Counted from the stretch's first letter, positions 1 to 5,929 are shown. The stretch is DNA of 6,376 nt from Chloroflexota bacterium (GCA_003694775.1 RFJV01000590.1:1-6376), one strand, 5' to 3'. Notes: generated by a model not told the origin, from the sequence alone. Numbers and translations are program-made.

Positions 1-12
1 CTTGCCACTTTG

Positions 13-1806
13 CTACCTTGCCCCCATCCCCCACACCAGATAAATATAAATCGGTGTCAGCACCGCCAGAATCAGGTTGAGCGGCAACCCCACCTTAACG
101 AAGTCGATAAACTTGTAGCCCCCCGGTCCAAACACCATGGCGTTAGTCTGATAGCCCACCGGAGAATAAAAACTGCTGGAAGCGGCAAACATTATCGCCA
201 GGATAAACACTTTGGGCGGCAGTCCCAGGGCACTGGCTGTCTCGATACCAACCGGCACAAGCATCACTACCGCGGCATTGTTGGAGATAACCCCGGTCAG
301 CACCATGGTAATAAAATAGAAAATCCCCAAAACAGCCACCGGCGGAAGCACCGACGCCGACTGCGCGGCCAGTTCGGCCAGCAGATGCGCGCCGCCGCTT
401 CGTTCCAGCACCAGCCCCAGCGGAATAACGCCCGCCAGCAGAAAAATCACGTCCCAGCGAATCGATTCGTGCAGTTCTGTGACCTGCAGACAGCCGGTCA
501 AGACCAGCAGAACGCAGGCGGCAACAGCGGCCACCAGAATGGGCACCCCCAGCGCAGCCGCCAGTATCATCAGACCGACAATCGCCAGCACGGTGGGAAT
601 TTTTTCCGTCCGGTATACCTCCGGCTGGACTTCCTCGGTAACGATAAAACCGGGATTCCGCTTGATTTCTTCCAGGGCAAATTTGGCCCCTCGCAGAAGC
701 AGGGTGTCGCCAAAATGGAGCGGAACATCGCCCAACCGTTCCCGGATTAATTCACCATGTTTGCGAATGGCAATGACGGTGCAGTAGTAATGCCGGTGAA
801 AATTGGTGCTCTTGAGCGTTCCGCCTATCAGCTCGGAGTTGGGGCCAATGATAACTTCCATCAGCCCTCGTTTTTCCGTATCCAGGTAGTTGGGACCAAA
901 GCGCAGTTCCGGCTCAATTGCCAGCCCTTCAATATCCTTGATTTTGAGCAGTTGTTCGGTATTGGCTTTAACAAACAGAATATCGCCGGCTTGCAGAACG
1001 TTGTTTGCCAGCGGGTGTCCCAGCTTGCGCCCGTTGCGCAGGATTTCCAGCACGTGAATATCGAAGTCGGTACGGAAGCGGCTTTCGGCCAGGGTAGTGC
1101 CCACCAGCGGCGACCCCTCCAAAATAACCACCTCCGACAGGTATTCCTTAACCCGGTATGTCTCTTCAAATCGCGTTCCGGCTGGTCGAACCGGGAGGAG
1201 TTTATAGCCAAAAAACAGCAGATACCCCGCCCCGGTAAGAAAAATCAGCAGACCGATGGGGGCAAACTCAAACATTCCAAACGCCCCAATACCGGCCTGG
1301 TCGGCCAGGGCGCTGGCTAACACGTTGGTCGACGTGCCGATAAGGGTGATGACTCCGGCCAACTGGGAAAAATAGGACAGGGGAATCAGCAGTTTGGAGG
1401 GGGCAATCCGCCGTTTGCGGGCCATCGTAATAACCGTGGGAATGAGAATGGCTACGGCCGCGGTGTTGTTGATAAAGGCAGAAATTCCGCCCACCACCCC
1501 CATAATGGCGACCAGCAACCGGCGCTCGCTTCGACGGGCAAAGAGAACCATTCGCCGGGCCAGCAGGTTGACCGCGCCGGTCCGGCTGATAGCCCCACTG
1601 ATAATAAACATCGCCAGGACGGTAATGGTGGCCGGATTGCTGAAGCCCGAAATGGCTTCTTCCGGCGATACCCCAAAGTACGGCCCCACCACCAAAACAA
1701 CCGCCATCACGCTGAAGGCAATAAAATCTATTGGAAACAGGTCAAGGGCAAACGCCACCAGCGTAATGAACAGCAGAGCAAATGCCAGGGCAATTTCCAG
1801 GGTCAT
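13..1806 (-). CDS. SLC13 (DASS-type) sodium/anion permease with two RCK_C domains
   Basis: Inner-membrane secondary transporter of 597 aa, probably an ion-coupled importer of a dicarboxylate, sulfate or similar anion; the substrate cannot be read from the sequence. Hydrophobic helices fill about residues 3-200 and 402-594. Each half has an Asn-rich hairpin of the family: FINNTAAVAILIP at 111-123 with GTSTN at 157-161, and SNNAAVVMLVP at 508-518 with SPVGYQTNAMVFGPGGYKF at 548-566, a very typical SLC13 C-terminal signature. Between the halves lie two soluble RCK_C (TrkA-C) domains, about 215-290 and 315-382 (GSPLVGTTL and NSELIGGTL mark their starts). In other proteins these domains bind small ligands and gate transport, so regulation by a cytosolic ligand is inferred. 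The ATG at 1806 begins directly with the first helix; a weak GGAG lies 11 nt upstream. The stop TAG is at 13-15. Its length suits SLC13-RCK_C proteins, so it looks intact. It follows murI on the same strand but has its own candidate promoter. Confidence 0.93.
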   Translation of the reverse strand: MTLEIALAFALLFITLVAFALDLFPIDFIAFSVMAVVLVVGPYFGVSPEEAISGFSNPATITVLAMFIISGAISRTGAVNLLARRMVLFARRSERRLLVAIMGVVGGISAFINNTAAVAILIPTVITMARKRRIAPSKLLIPLSYFSQLAGVITLIGTSTNVLASALADQAGIGAFGMFEFAPIGLLIFLTGAGYLLFFGYKLLPVRPAGTRFEETYRVKEYLSEVVILEGSPLVGTTLAESRFRTDFDIHVLEILRNGRKLGHPLANNVLQAGDILFVKANTEQLLKIKDIEGLAIEPELRFGPNYLDTEKRGLMEVIIGPNSELIGGTLKSTNFHRHYYCTVIAIRKHGELIRERLGDVPLHFGDTLLLRGAKFALEEIKRNPGFIVTEEVQPEVYRTEKIPTVLAIVGLMILAAALGVPILVAAVAACVLLVLTGCLQVTELHESIRWDVIFLLAGVIPLGLVLERSGGAHLLAELAAQSASVLPPVAVLGIFYFITMVLTGVISNNAAVVMLVPVGIETASALGLPPKVFILAIMFAASSSFYSPVGYQTNAMVFGPGGYKFIDFVKVGLPLNLILAVLTPIYIYLVWGMGAR

Positions 1807-1848
1807 ACGTTAAAAGACTCCAGTCGTTGGGGGCAGTACCGTGGCGAT

Positions 1849-1877
1849 ATGATACCGTGTTTCAATCGTTGCGGCAA
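1849..1877 (-). promoter_or_regulatory. Candidate sigma-70 promoter for the SLC13 permease
   Basis: On the minus strand, TTGCCG (1877-1872) and TATCAT (1854-1849) are separated by exactly 17 bp. The predicted transcription start near 1842 gives a leader of about 36 nt. It lies wholly inside the 84-bp gap after murI, so the permease can be transcribed independently, although read-through from murI is possible because no intrinsic terminator is visible in the gap. The -35 box overlaps a perfect 11-bp palindrome, GTTGCGGCAAC (1868-1878). Confidence 0.5.
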
Positions 1878-1890
1878 CCCGATGAATCAT

Positions 1891-2709
1891 TCAATTGATA
1901 ACTGCGGGCAGAAAATTGATGCCGGCCATCCCGTCCGGAAGCCATTCCTGGTTCAAAAAAGCAATCTGCCGGTTGGAGCCGGTGGTAAAAAAGCGGTAGC
2001 GGTTCTCCGGCGCGGCAGGACTGCCGGTCTGTTCCTGTGGGAACAGGCTCGAACGCACCCGCTGAACCTGCCGGGCCACCGCGTCTGCCGGGTCGACCAG
2101 CGTGACCTGCGGCCCCACCATCTGCCGGATGACCGGCGCCAGCAGGGGATAGTGGGTACAGCCCAGCACAATCTGGTCGGCGCCGGCGGTGAGCATCGGC
2201 AAAAGGTAGCGGTTCAGCAGATTCAGGGTGTCCGGATGGTCCAGGCGTCCGGCCTCAATCTGCTCCACCAGTCCGGTGCCAACCTGTACATGCACCTGTA
2301 CCCCGTTGGCATAGCGACGGGTGGTGTTCTGGAAAAGTTCTCCCTGCACCGTGCCTGCGGTCGCCAGCACGCCGATGTGGCCGGTTTTGGACGCCTGGGC
2401 CGCGGGTTTGACCGCCGGCTCCATCCCCACAAACGGCACGTCGAACATCTGGCGCAGGGTTTTCAGAGCCGCGGCGCTGGCCGTATTGCAGGCCACCACA
2501 ATGGGCGCGCAGTGGTGCCGGAGCAGAAAGCGGCTCACAGCCACCGAACGTTCTACCACTTCCGCCGGGGGACGGTCGCCATAGGGGCAGTAGGCGCTGT
2601 CGGCCACGTAAACCGTGGGGATATGCGGCAACAGCCGCGCCACCGCCCGCCACACCGACAGGCCGCCAATACCGGAGTCGAAGAAGCCGATGGGGGGAAG
2701 GTCGGTCAT
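1891..2709 (-). CDS. murI: Glutamate racemase
   Basis: Cytoplasmic cofactor-independent racemase (EC 5.1.1.3) that converts L-glutamate to D-glutamate, the substrate of MurD in peptidoglycan precursor synthesis. The 272 aa show all family signatures. FFDSGIGGLSV at 9-19 holds the Asp-Ser pair (D11, S12), and CPYG is at 41-44. VACNTAS at 72-78 holds the first catalytic cysteine C74. GCTHYPLL at 183-190 holds the second, C184, with H186 beside it. VDPADAVA at 205-212 is also characteristic. Length is normal for the family. The ATG at 2709 overlaps the TGA of the upstream lipoprotein gene (ATGA at 2709-2706). There is no strong Shine-Dalgarno of its own (AGGGA lies about 12 nt upstream), which suggests translational coupling. 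The product would feed the wall that the LysM protein probably binds. Stop TGA at 1893-1891. Confidence 0.97.
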   Translation of the reverse strand: MTDLPPIGFFDSGIGGLSVWRAVARLLPHIPTVYVADSAYCPYGDRPPAEVVERSVAVSRFLLRHHCAPIVVACNTASAAALKTLRQMFDVPFVGMEPAVKPAAQASKTGHIGVLATAGTVQGELFQNTTRRYANGVQVHVQVGTGLVEQIEAGRLDHPDTLNLLNRYLLPMLTAGADQIVLGCTHYPLLAPVIRQMVGPQVTLVDPADAVARQVQRVRSSLFPQEQTGSPAAPENRYRFFTTGSNRQIAFLNQEWLPDGMAGINFLPAVIN

Positions 2710-3680
2710 TGCACCAGCAATCCCTGGGCCAGCACGTCAAAATGGTCTACCACCCCCTCCGGCAGGATGACTTCCAGCTCAAAGGGGGTAATCGCCCCGG
2801 CCTTCAGCACCGACACGGCCAGGTCTGCCTGCCGCTGGGCCAGCATCCGTCCGGCCTCATCGTATACCACGGCCACCAGGCGGATAGATTCCGCGTCGGA
2901 GGCGCCGGTATTGCGGAGCTGTCCGGTAATCCGGTAGAGGTTGAACCCTTCCGGCCCGCCGTGCAGGTCAACCGGCTGGAGGTCAAAATAATAGCGGGTG
3001 TTGGGCGAAAGGGGGATGCCGGACACCGCGGTGACCGTGTACTGGGCAAACTGGTCGGGCGGGTTGTCGAACTGGAGGGCAAAGGGAACGGCCTGGTCGG
3101 GCAGGACCACATCCAGTTGGGGGAAGGTCGCGGCCCGGTCCAGCACAATGCCGCCGGCGTCAAACAGGGAAGCCTCTATGACGACCTGCGTCAGCGCCGT
3201 GGCGCCGGGATTGCGGACCTCTCCCAGCCCCCACAGTGCGCCTTGCGGCGTGCGGACAAAATTCAGGGCATCGATGAACAGCGGCGGCGGGGTTGGGGTA
3301 GGCGTCGGCGGGGTGTCGGGATTGGCCTGCGGCGGCGGAATCACCAGCTCCTGACCAATTTGCAGGAGCCGCGGGTCAACAATACCGTTGACCTCCTGAA
3401 TCAGCTCCGGCGGGCGGTCAAACTGAATGGCAATCTTCAGCAGGGTGTCGCCCGGCTGGATAACGTAGATAATGGGGGTGGGGGTAATGGTCGGCGTGGG
3501 CGAGGCCATCGGTGTGACCGGCCTGGGCGTGGCCGTAGGCCGCGGGGTATGGGTCGCGGTCGGCGGCGGGGGCGTAGGGGTAAACTCCTCTGCCGCCACC
3601 TCTGGCGTAGGCGAAGGGGCTGGACTGCACGCTATCAGGGCCGCGGTCAGGCCCACCAGAATTATCAGTCTGCGGGTCAT
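2706..3680 (-). CDS. LysM-domain lipoprotein with two FxLYD-like repeats
   Basis: Predicted secreted, lipid-anchored wall-associated protein of 324 aa with no enzymatic signature. Residues 1-18 are a lipoprotein signal: basic MTRR, a hydrophobic stretch, then lipobox LIAC with acylated C18. A Pro/Thr/Ala-rich linker spans 19-69. One LysM domain spans about 72-116 (YVIQPGDTLLKIA start, IGQELVIP end), a fold that binds N-acetylglucosamine-containing glycan. A second Pro/Thr linker covers 119-134. The rest is two related beta-rich units, about 135-215 and 245-320, marked by GEVRNPGA...ASLFDAGG and GQLRNTGA...AVVYDEAG, resembling FxLYD domains. I chose the ATG at 3680: it has GGAGG 4 nt upstream and begins directly with the signal peptide. 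A GTG at 3785 would add 35 residues before the signal and would lie upstream of the promoter. It overlaps murI by four bases. The role (scaffold or wall sensor) is inference. Confidence 0.9.
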   Translation of the reverse strand: MTRRLIILVGLTAALIACSPAPSPTPEVAAEEFTPTPPPPTATHTPRPTATPRPVTPMASPTPTITPTPIIYVIQPGDTLLKIAIQFDRPPELIQEVNGIVDPRLLQIGQELVIPPPQANPDTPPTPTPTPPPLFIDALNFVRTPQGALWGLGEVRNPGATALTQVVIEASLFDAGGIVLDRAATFPQLDVVLPDQAVPFALQFDNPPDQFAQYTVTAVSGIPLSPNTRYYFDLQPVDLHGGPEGFNLYRITGQLRNTGASDAESIRLVAVVYDEAGRMLAQRQADLAVSVLKAGAITPFELEVILPEGVVDHFDVLAQGLLVQ

Positions 3681-3684
3681 AAAT

Positions 3685-3689
3685 CCTCC
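3685..3689 (-). promoter_or_regulatory. Ribosome binding site fixing the lipoprotein start
   Basis: GGAGG on the minus strand, 4 nt before the ATG at 3680. It supports that start over the upstream GTG at 3785, which would put non-secretory residues in front of the lipoprotein signal. Confidence 0.75.
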
Positions 3690-3705
3690 AACTGCATCGG
3701 GAGGG

Positions 3706-3714
3706 ATTATACCA
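3706..3714 (-). promoter_or_regulatory. Extended -10 promoter for the LysM lipoprotein-murI operon
   Basis: On the minus strand the sequence reads TGGTATAAT: a perfect TATAAT preceded by the extended -10 TG. The -35 region at the expected distance (about 3729-3734, TTTCTG) is poor, as is usual for extended -10 promoters. The predicted start near 3699 gives a short leader of about 19 nt that contains the GGAGG ribosome binding site. No promoter of this quality is visible between the lipoprotein and murI, so the two probably share this one. Confidence 0.7.
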
Positions 3715-3736
3715 CAGCCCCGGACGGACAGAAATT

Positions 3737-3777
3737 GTGGGATGTGGGATGCTGCTCTGCTGTGTGCTGTTCTGCTG
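3737..3777. repeat. Short direct-repeat cluster between the divergent promoters
   Basis: GTGGGAT occurs twice in tandem (3737-3743, 3744-3750), followed by four copies of TGCTG at 3750, 3758, 3765 and 3773, spaced 8, 7 and 8 bp. On the other strand these read CAGCA. The array lies just upstream of the lipoprotein promoter and about 30 bp upstream of the recombinase -35. It could be a protein-binding array or just low-complexity sequence. Confidence 0.4.
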
Positions 3778-3805
3778 ACCTGCACCCCTTGTTTAACAAA
3801 CGGAT

Positions 3806-3834
3806 TTGATAGTTATGCAAAGTTCTGGTAAAAT
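3806..3834 (+). promoter_or_regulatory. Promoter for the Xer recombinase gene
   Basis: TTGATA (3806-3811) and TAAAAT (3829-3834) are separated by exactly 17 bp, with an extended -10 TGG directly before TAAAAT. The predicted start is near 3841, which leaves a leader of about 140 nt before the ATG at 3983. This is one of the two best promoters in the window. Confidence 0.7.
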
Positions 3835-3853
3835 GGGGGTAGCTAATTCCCCC
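3835..3853 (+). promoter_or_regulatory. G5/C5 inverted repeat at the predicted recombinase transcription start
   Basis: GGGGG (3835-3839) and CCCCC (3849-3853) flank a 9-nt AT-rich centre. The left arm begins immediately after the -10 box, so the predicted +1 falls inside the repeat. Because the left arm would be only partly or not transcribed, an operator-like role is more plausible than an RNA hairpin, but neither is shown. Confidence 0.3.
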
Positions 3854-3969
3854 GATTATTCCGGGCGAATTGACAAAAAAACCAGCCGCAGAACCCGCTT
3901 GTCTCATCTCGAAACTTGAATTCTGAAGCAGGTACTCTTGTCCCATCAGCTATTGTGCCTTTGGTATGT

Positions 3970-3975
3970 GAGGAG
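3970..3975 (+). promoter_or_regulatory. Ribosome binding site fixing the recombinase start
   Basis: GAGGAG with 7 nt to the ATG at 3983. This decides for the 299-residue protein against an in-frame TTG at 3938, which has no comparable site and would add 15 unrelated residues. Confidence 0.85.
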
Positions 3976-3982
3976 ACCCGTT

Positions 3983-4882
3983 ATGGAAGCAAAAATCCAG
4001 GCCTTTCTGAAATTCCTGGAAGTAGATAAGGGCTATACGGCGAATACCATCGCCGCATACCAGAACGACCTGAACCAGTTTTTCCAGTATCTTCAGTCCG
4101 AAGACGCGGAAAACGGCATCACTGCCTGGAGCGATGTCAGCCGGAAAGTCATTACAGCGTATGTTCAGCGTTTAAAGGACAGTGGGGATTATGTCTCTTC
4201 TACAATTGCCCGTAAAGTAGCCGCGCTCAAGTCGTTCTTTCACTTTCTGGTGGCCGAAGGAGAAATCAGGGAGGACCCCACCATTGCCCTGGATTCACCC
4301 AAAGTAAAAAAGCGACTGCCAAAGGCGATTTCTCCGGAAGAGATTGAGCGTCTGCTTGAGGCTCCCGCCTCGGAGAGCGGCCCCAAAGGCCAGCGAGACT
4401 CGGCCCTGCTGGCAGTGCTGTACGCCTCCGGGATGCGCGTCACCGAGCTGGTTTCGCTGGATATATCGGATGTCAAGATAGACGAGGCCGGTAGATATTC
4501 GGTTCGGGTACGGAGCAAGAAAAACAACTCCAAAGACCGGGTCATTCCTCTGGACCCGTCGGCGGCTCAGGTATTGAAGGAGTACATTGAAAAAGGCCGC
4601 GAACAGCTTCTGGTTGACCCCAACACCGAGGCCCTGTTCCTGAACAACCGCGGGCGTCGCCTGACTCGTCAGGGGCTGTGGCTGATTATTAAGCACTATG
4701 TTGAGGCCGTCGGCATTTCTACCGAGGTGACGCCCCACACCCTGCGCCATTCCTTTGCCGCCCACAAGCTGAGCCAGGGCAAATCTTTGCAGGACATCCA
4801 GAAACTGCTTGGTCATGCCAATATCTCCACCACCCAAATTTACGCCCACCTGGCCCAGGAGAAGAAGAAAGGCTCCCACTAG
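3983..4882 (+). CDS. xerD: Xer-type site-specific tyrosine recombinase
   Basis: Cytoplasmic DNA recombinase of 299 aa that probably resolves chromosome dimers at a dif-type site. The N-terminal SAM-like core-binding domain spans about 1-90 and the catalytic domain about 112-290. Catalytic residues: R152 (ASGMRVTEL), K179 in the beta-hairpin, H252 and R255 (PHTLRHSFAAH), H278 (LLGHANISTTQIY) and nucleophile Y287. Spacing from H252 to Y287 equals that in E. coli XerD. Two oddities stand out. The hairpin reads RSKKNNSKDR where XerC/XerD usually have GKGNKER, with two extra residues. The protein also ends 12 residues after Y287 without the usual HPRA-like tail. It could be the XerD or XerC member, or a single-component Xer; the symbol is the closest match, not a proof. 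Its promoter is at 3806-3834 and its terminator at 4929-4966. The next gene is a purine nucleoside phosphorylase, a neighbourhood that recalls ripX(xerD)-drm-pupG in Bacillus subtilis. Confidence 0.93.
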   Translation: MEAKIQAFLKFLEVDKGYTANTIAAYQNDLNQFFQYLQSEDAENGITAWSDVSRKVITAYVQRLKDSGDYVSSTIARKVAALKSFFHFLVAEGEIREDPTIALDSPKVKKRLPKAISPEEIERLLEAPASESGPKGQRDSALLAVLYASGMRVTELVSLDISDVKIDEAGRYSVRVRSKKNNSKDRVIPLDPSAAQVLKEYIEKGREQLLVDPNTEALFLNNRGRRLTRQGLWLIIKHYVEAVGISTEVTPHTLRHSFAAHKLSQGKSLQDIQKLLGHANISTTQIYAHLAQEKKKGSH

Positions 4883-4928
4883 TTTTGGCGAAGCAGGGGG
4901 GCCGCGGTAGACCCTCCAATAACCCGAT

Positions 4929-4966
4929 AATGCAGGGTGGTTGTTCCATCTCTGCATTTTTATTTT
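4929..4966 (+). terminator. Intrinsic terminator after xerD, possibly an attenuator before pnp
   Basis: AATGCAG (4929-4935) pairs with CTGCATT (4952-4958). The stem continues through GG with CT and TGG with CCA across a single bulged T (4949), closing on the 5-nt loop TTGTT. It is followed by TTTTATTTT. This is a strong factor-independent terminator 46 bp after the recombinase stop. The phosphorylase ATG is only 25 bp further on and I see no good promoter in between. A weaker alternative pairing, ACCCT (4911-4915) with AGGGT (4934-4938), would break the 5' arm of the terminator. Confidence 0.8.
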
Positions 4967-4991
4967 CTAGCCATCAATAAGGGGAATAACA

Positions 4992-5849
4992 ATGACCGTT
5001 CAAACCCGAGACTTTTTCAGCTTTTCCGACATTCAGCAGGCTGCGGACTATATCCGGGCGCACACCAGTCACCAGCCTGAAATTGGGCTGATTTTAGGCT
5101 CCGGCCTCAGTCCTCTGGCAGAAGAAATAGACCACGCCGACCGGATTCCTTACCGGAATATTCCCCATTTTCCGGTATCGGGGGTAGAAGGACACGCCGG
5201 TATGCTGGTCATTGGACACCTTGCCGGCCAACCCGTGCTGGTGATGCAGGGCCGCACCCATTTTTACGAGGGCTACACCGTCCAGCACATTACCCTGCCG
5301 GTGCGGGTCATGCAGGCGTTGGGCGTCAAAACCCTGGTGGTGACCAATGCCGCCGGCGGTATCAACCCCAACTTCCAGGCCGGCGACCTGATGCTGATTG
5401 TGGACCACATCAATATGCTGGGGTTTGGCGGGGCAAATCCCCTGCGCGGCCCCAACCTGTCGGAGTTTGGACCGCGCTTTCCCAGCATGACCCACCCCTA
5501 CGACCGGCAGTTGCGGGACCTGGCCAAACAGGCCGCCGACCGGCTGAACATCCCTCTGCGAGAGGGGGTATACGCCTGTCTCGCCGGCCCCTCGTTTGAA
5601 ACGCCGGCAGAAATTCGCTTCCTCAGAACCATCGGCGCCGACGCGGTGGGCATGTCTACCGTGCCGGAAGTGATTGTTGCCAATCACGGCGGAATGCGGG
5701 TATTGGGGGTCAGCAGTATTACCAATGTAGCCGTTGCCTCCCTGGATAGCGAAAGGGAAACTACCCACCAGGAAGTCCTGGAAACCGGCAAACTGATTGT
5801 CCCCCGGCTGATGGCGCTTCTCAAGGAGGTGCTGGCGGCGATGGCGTAA
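4992..5849 (+). CDS. Purine nucleoside phosphorylase, trimeric (family 2) type
   Basis: Cytoplasmic purine salvage enzyme of 285 aa (EC 2.4.2.1). It splits purine nucleosides with phosphate to the free base and (deoxy)ribose 1-phosphate. Signatures in order: phosphate-binding GSGLS at 36-40; GRTHFYEGY at 87-95 with R88; TNAAGGIN at 118-125; AGPSFETPAEIR at 198-209; VGMSTVPEVIVANH at 219-232; SSITNVA at 241-247. E203, N245 and H259 keep the spacing of E201, N243 and H257 in human PNP, the residues that read 6-oxopurines. Inosine and guanosine are therefore the likely substrates, rather than adenosine or methylthioadenosine. AAGGGG lies 7 nt before the ATG. Length is normal. It lies 109 bp after the recombinase, behind its terminator, and its own promoter is not obvious. 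Alternative names in use are punA, pupG and deoD-like; I leave the symbol open. Confidence 0.95.
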   Translation: MTVQTRDFFSFSDIQQAADYIRAHTSHQPEIGLILGSGLSPLAEEIDHADRIPYRNIPHFPVSGVEGHAGMLVIGHLAGQPVLVMQGRTHFYEGYTVQHITLPVRVMQALGVKTLVVTNAAGGINPNFQAGDLMLIVDHINMLGFGGANPLRGPNLSEFGPRFPSMTHPYDRQLRDLAKQAADRLNIPLREGVYACLAGPSFETPAEIRFLRTIGADAVGMSTVPEVIVANHGGMRVLGVSSITNVAVASLDSERETTHQEVLETGKLIVPRLMALLKEVLAAMA

Positions 5850-5864
5850 CCAACCGGGGCATAT

Positions 5865-5893
5865 TTGCCACTATTTCCGCCTGTTTGTATACT
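5865..5893 (+). promoter_or_regulatory. Near-consensus promoter for the partial gene at 5961
   Basis: TTGCCA (5865-5870) and TATACT (5888-5893) with exactly 17 bp between them. The predicted start is near 5900, giving a leader of about 60 nt. It begins 15 bp after the phosphorylase stop. I see no hairpin plus T-run terminator between that stop and this promoter, so read-through from the phosphorylase is also possible. Confidence 0.7.
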
Positions 5894-5898
5894 CTGAA

Positions 5899-5929
5899 CC
5901 GGTTGCATCGACCGGCCTGCGCCCAGGCC
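5899..5929 (+). promoter_or_regulatory. Two adjoining small inverted repeats in the leader of the partial gene
   Basis: CCGGT (5899-5903) pairs with ACCGG (5911-5915) across 7 nt. GGCCT (5914-5918) pairs with AGGCC (5925-5929) across 6 nt. The two share the bases 5914-5915, so they cannot both form fully. No T-run follows, so they are not a terminator. They start at the predicted transcription start and could shape the leader RNA or bind a regulator. Confidence 0.3.

Larger units (their letters stand above)
3681..3982. other. Divergent intergenic region between lipoprotein and recombinase genes
   Basis: A stretch of 302 bp without a supported gene. It holds two outward-facing promoters (minus strand at 3706-3714, plus strand at 3806-3834), a cluster of short TGCTG and GTGGGAT repeats between them (3737-3777), a G5/C5 inverted repeat at the recombinase transcription start (3835-3853) and a recombinase leader of about 140 nt. 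I see no tRNA, no small gene with a good ribosome binding site and no dif-like site in it. Confidence 0.7.

Noticed and set aside
10..750. Plus-strand frame of 246 codons
   Set aside because: Antisense to the SLC13 permease; Gln/His-rich shadow with no motif.
1849..2937. Plus-strand frame of 362 codons
   Set aside because: Antisense to murI and the end of the lipoprotein gene; low-complexity composition and no motif.
3681..3785. GTG start at 3785 giving a 35-residue longer lipoprotein
   Set aside because: It would place a non-hydrophobic extension before the signal peptide and start upstream of the TATAAT box; the ATG at 3680 has GGAGG in place.
2709..3809. Long plus-strand frame of 366 codons
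   Set aside because: Antisense to the well-supported LysM lipoprotein; its product is Gly/Arg/His-rich with no domain, as expected from the reverse strand of Pro/Thr-rich coding sequence.
3870..3875. Perfect TTGACA as a second recombinase promoter
   Set aside because: No acceptable -10 box at 16-18 bp downstream (ACCCGC at 17 bp).
3707..3946. Minus-strand frame of 79 codons in the divergent intergenic region
   Set aside because: It spans both predicted promoters, has no convincing ribosome binding site and resembles no protein.
3938..3982. TTG start at 3938 for the recombinase
   Set aside because: No ribosome binding site at good distance, and the ATG at 3983 with GAGGAG gives the normal Xer length.
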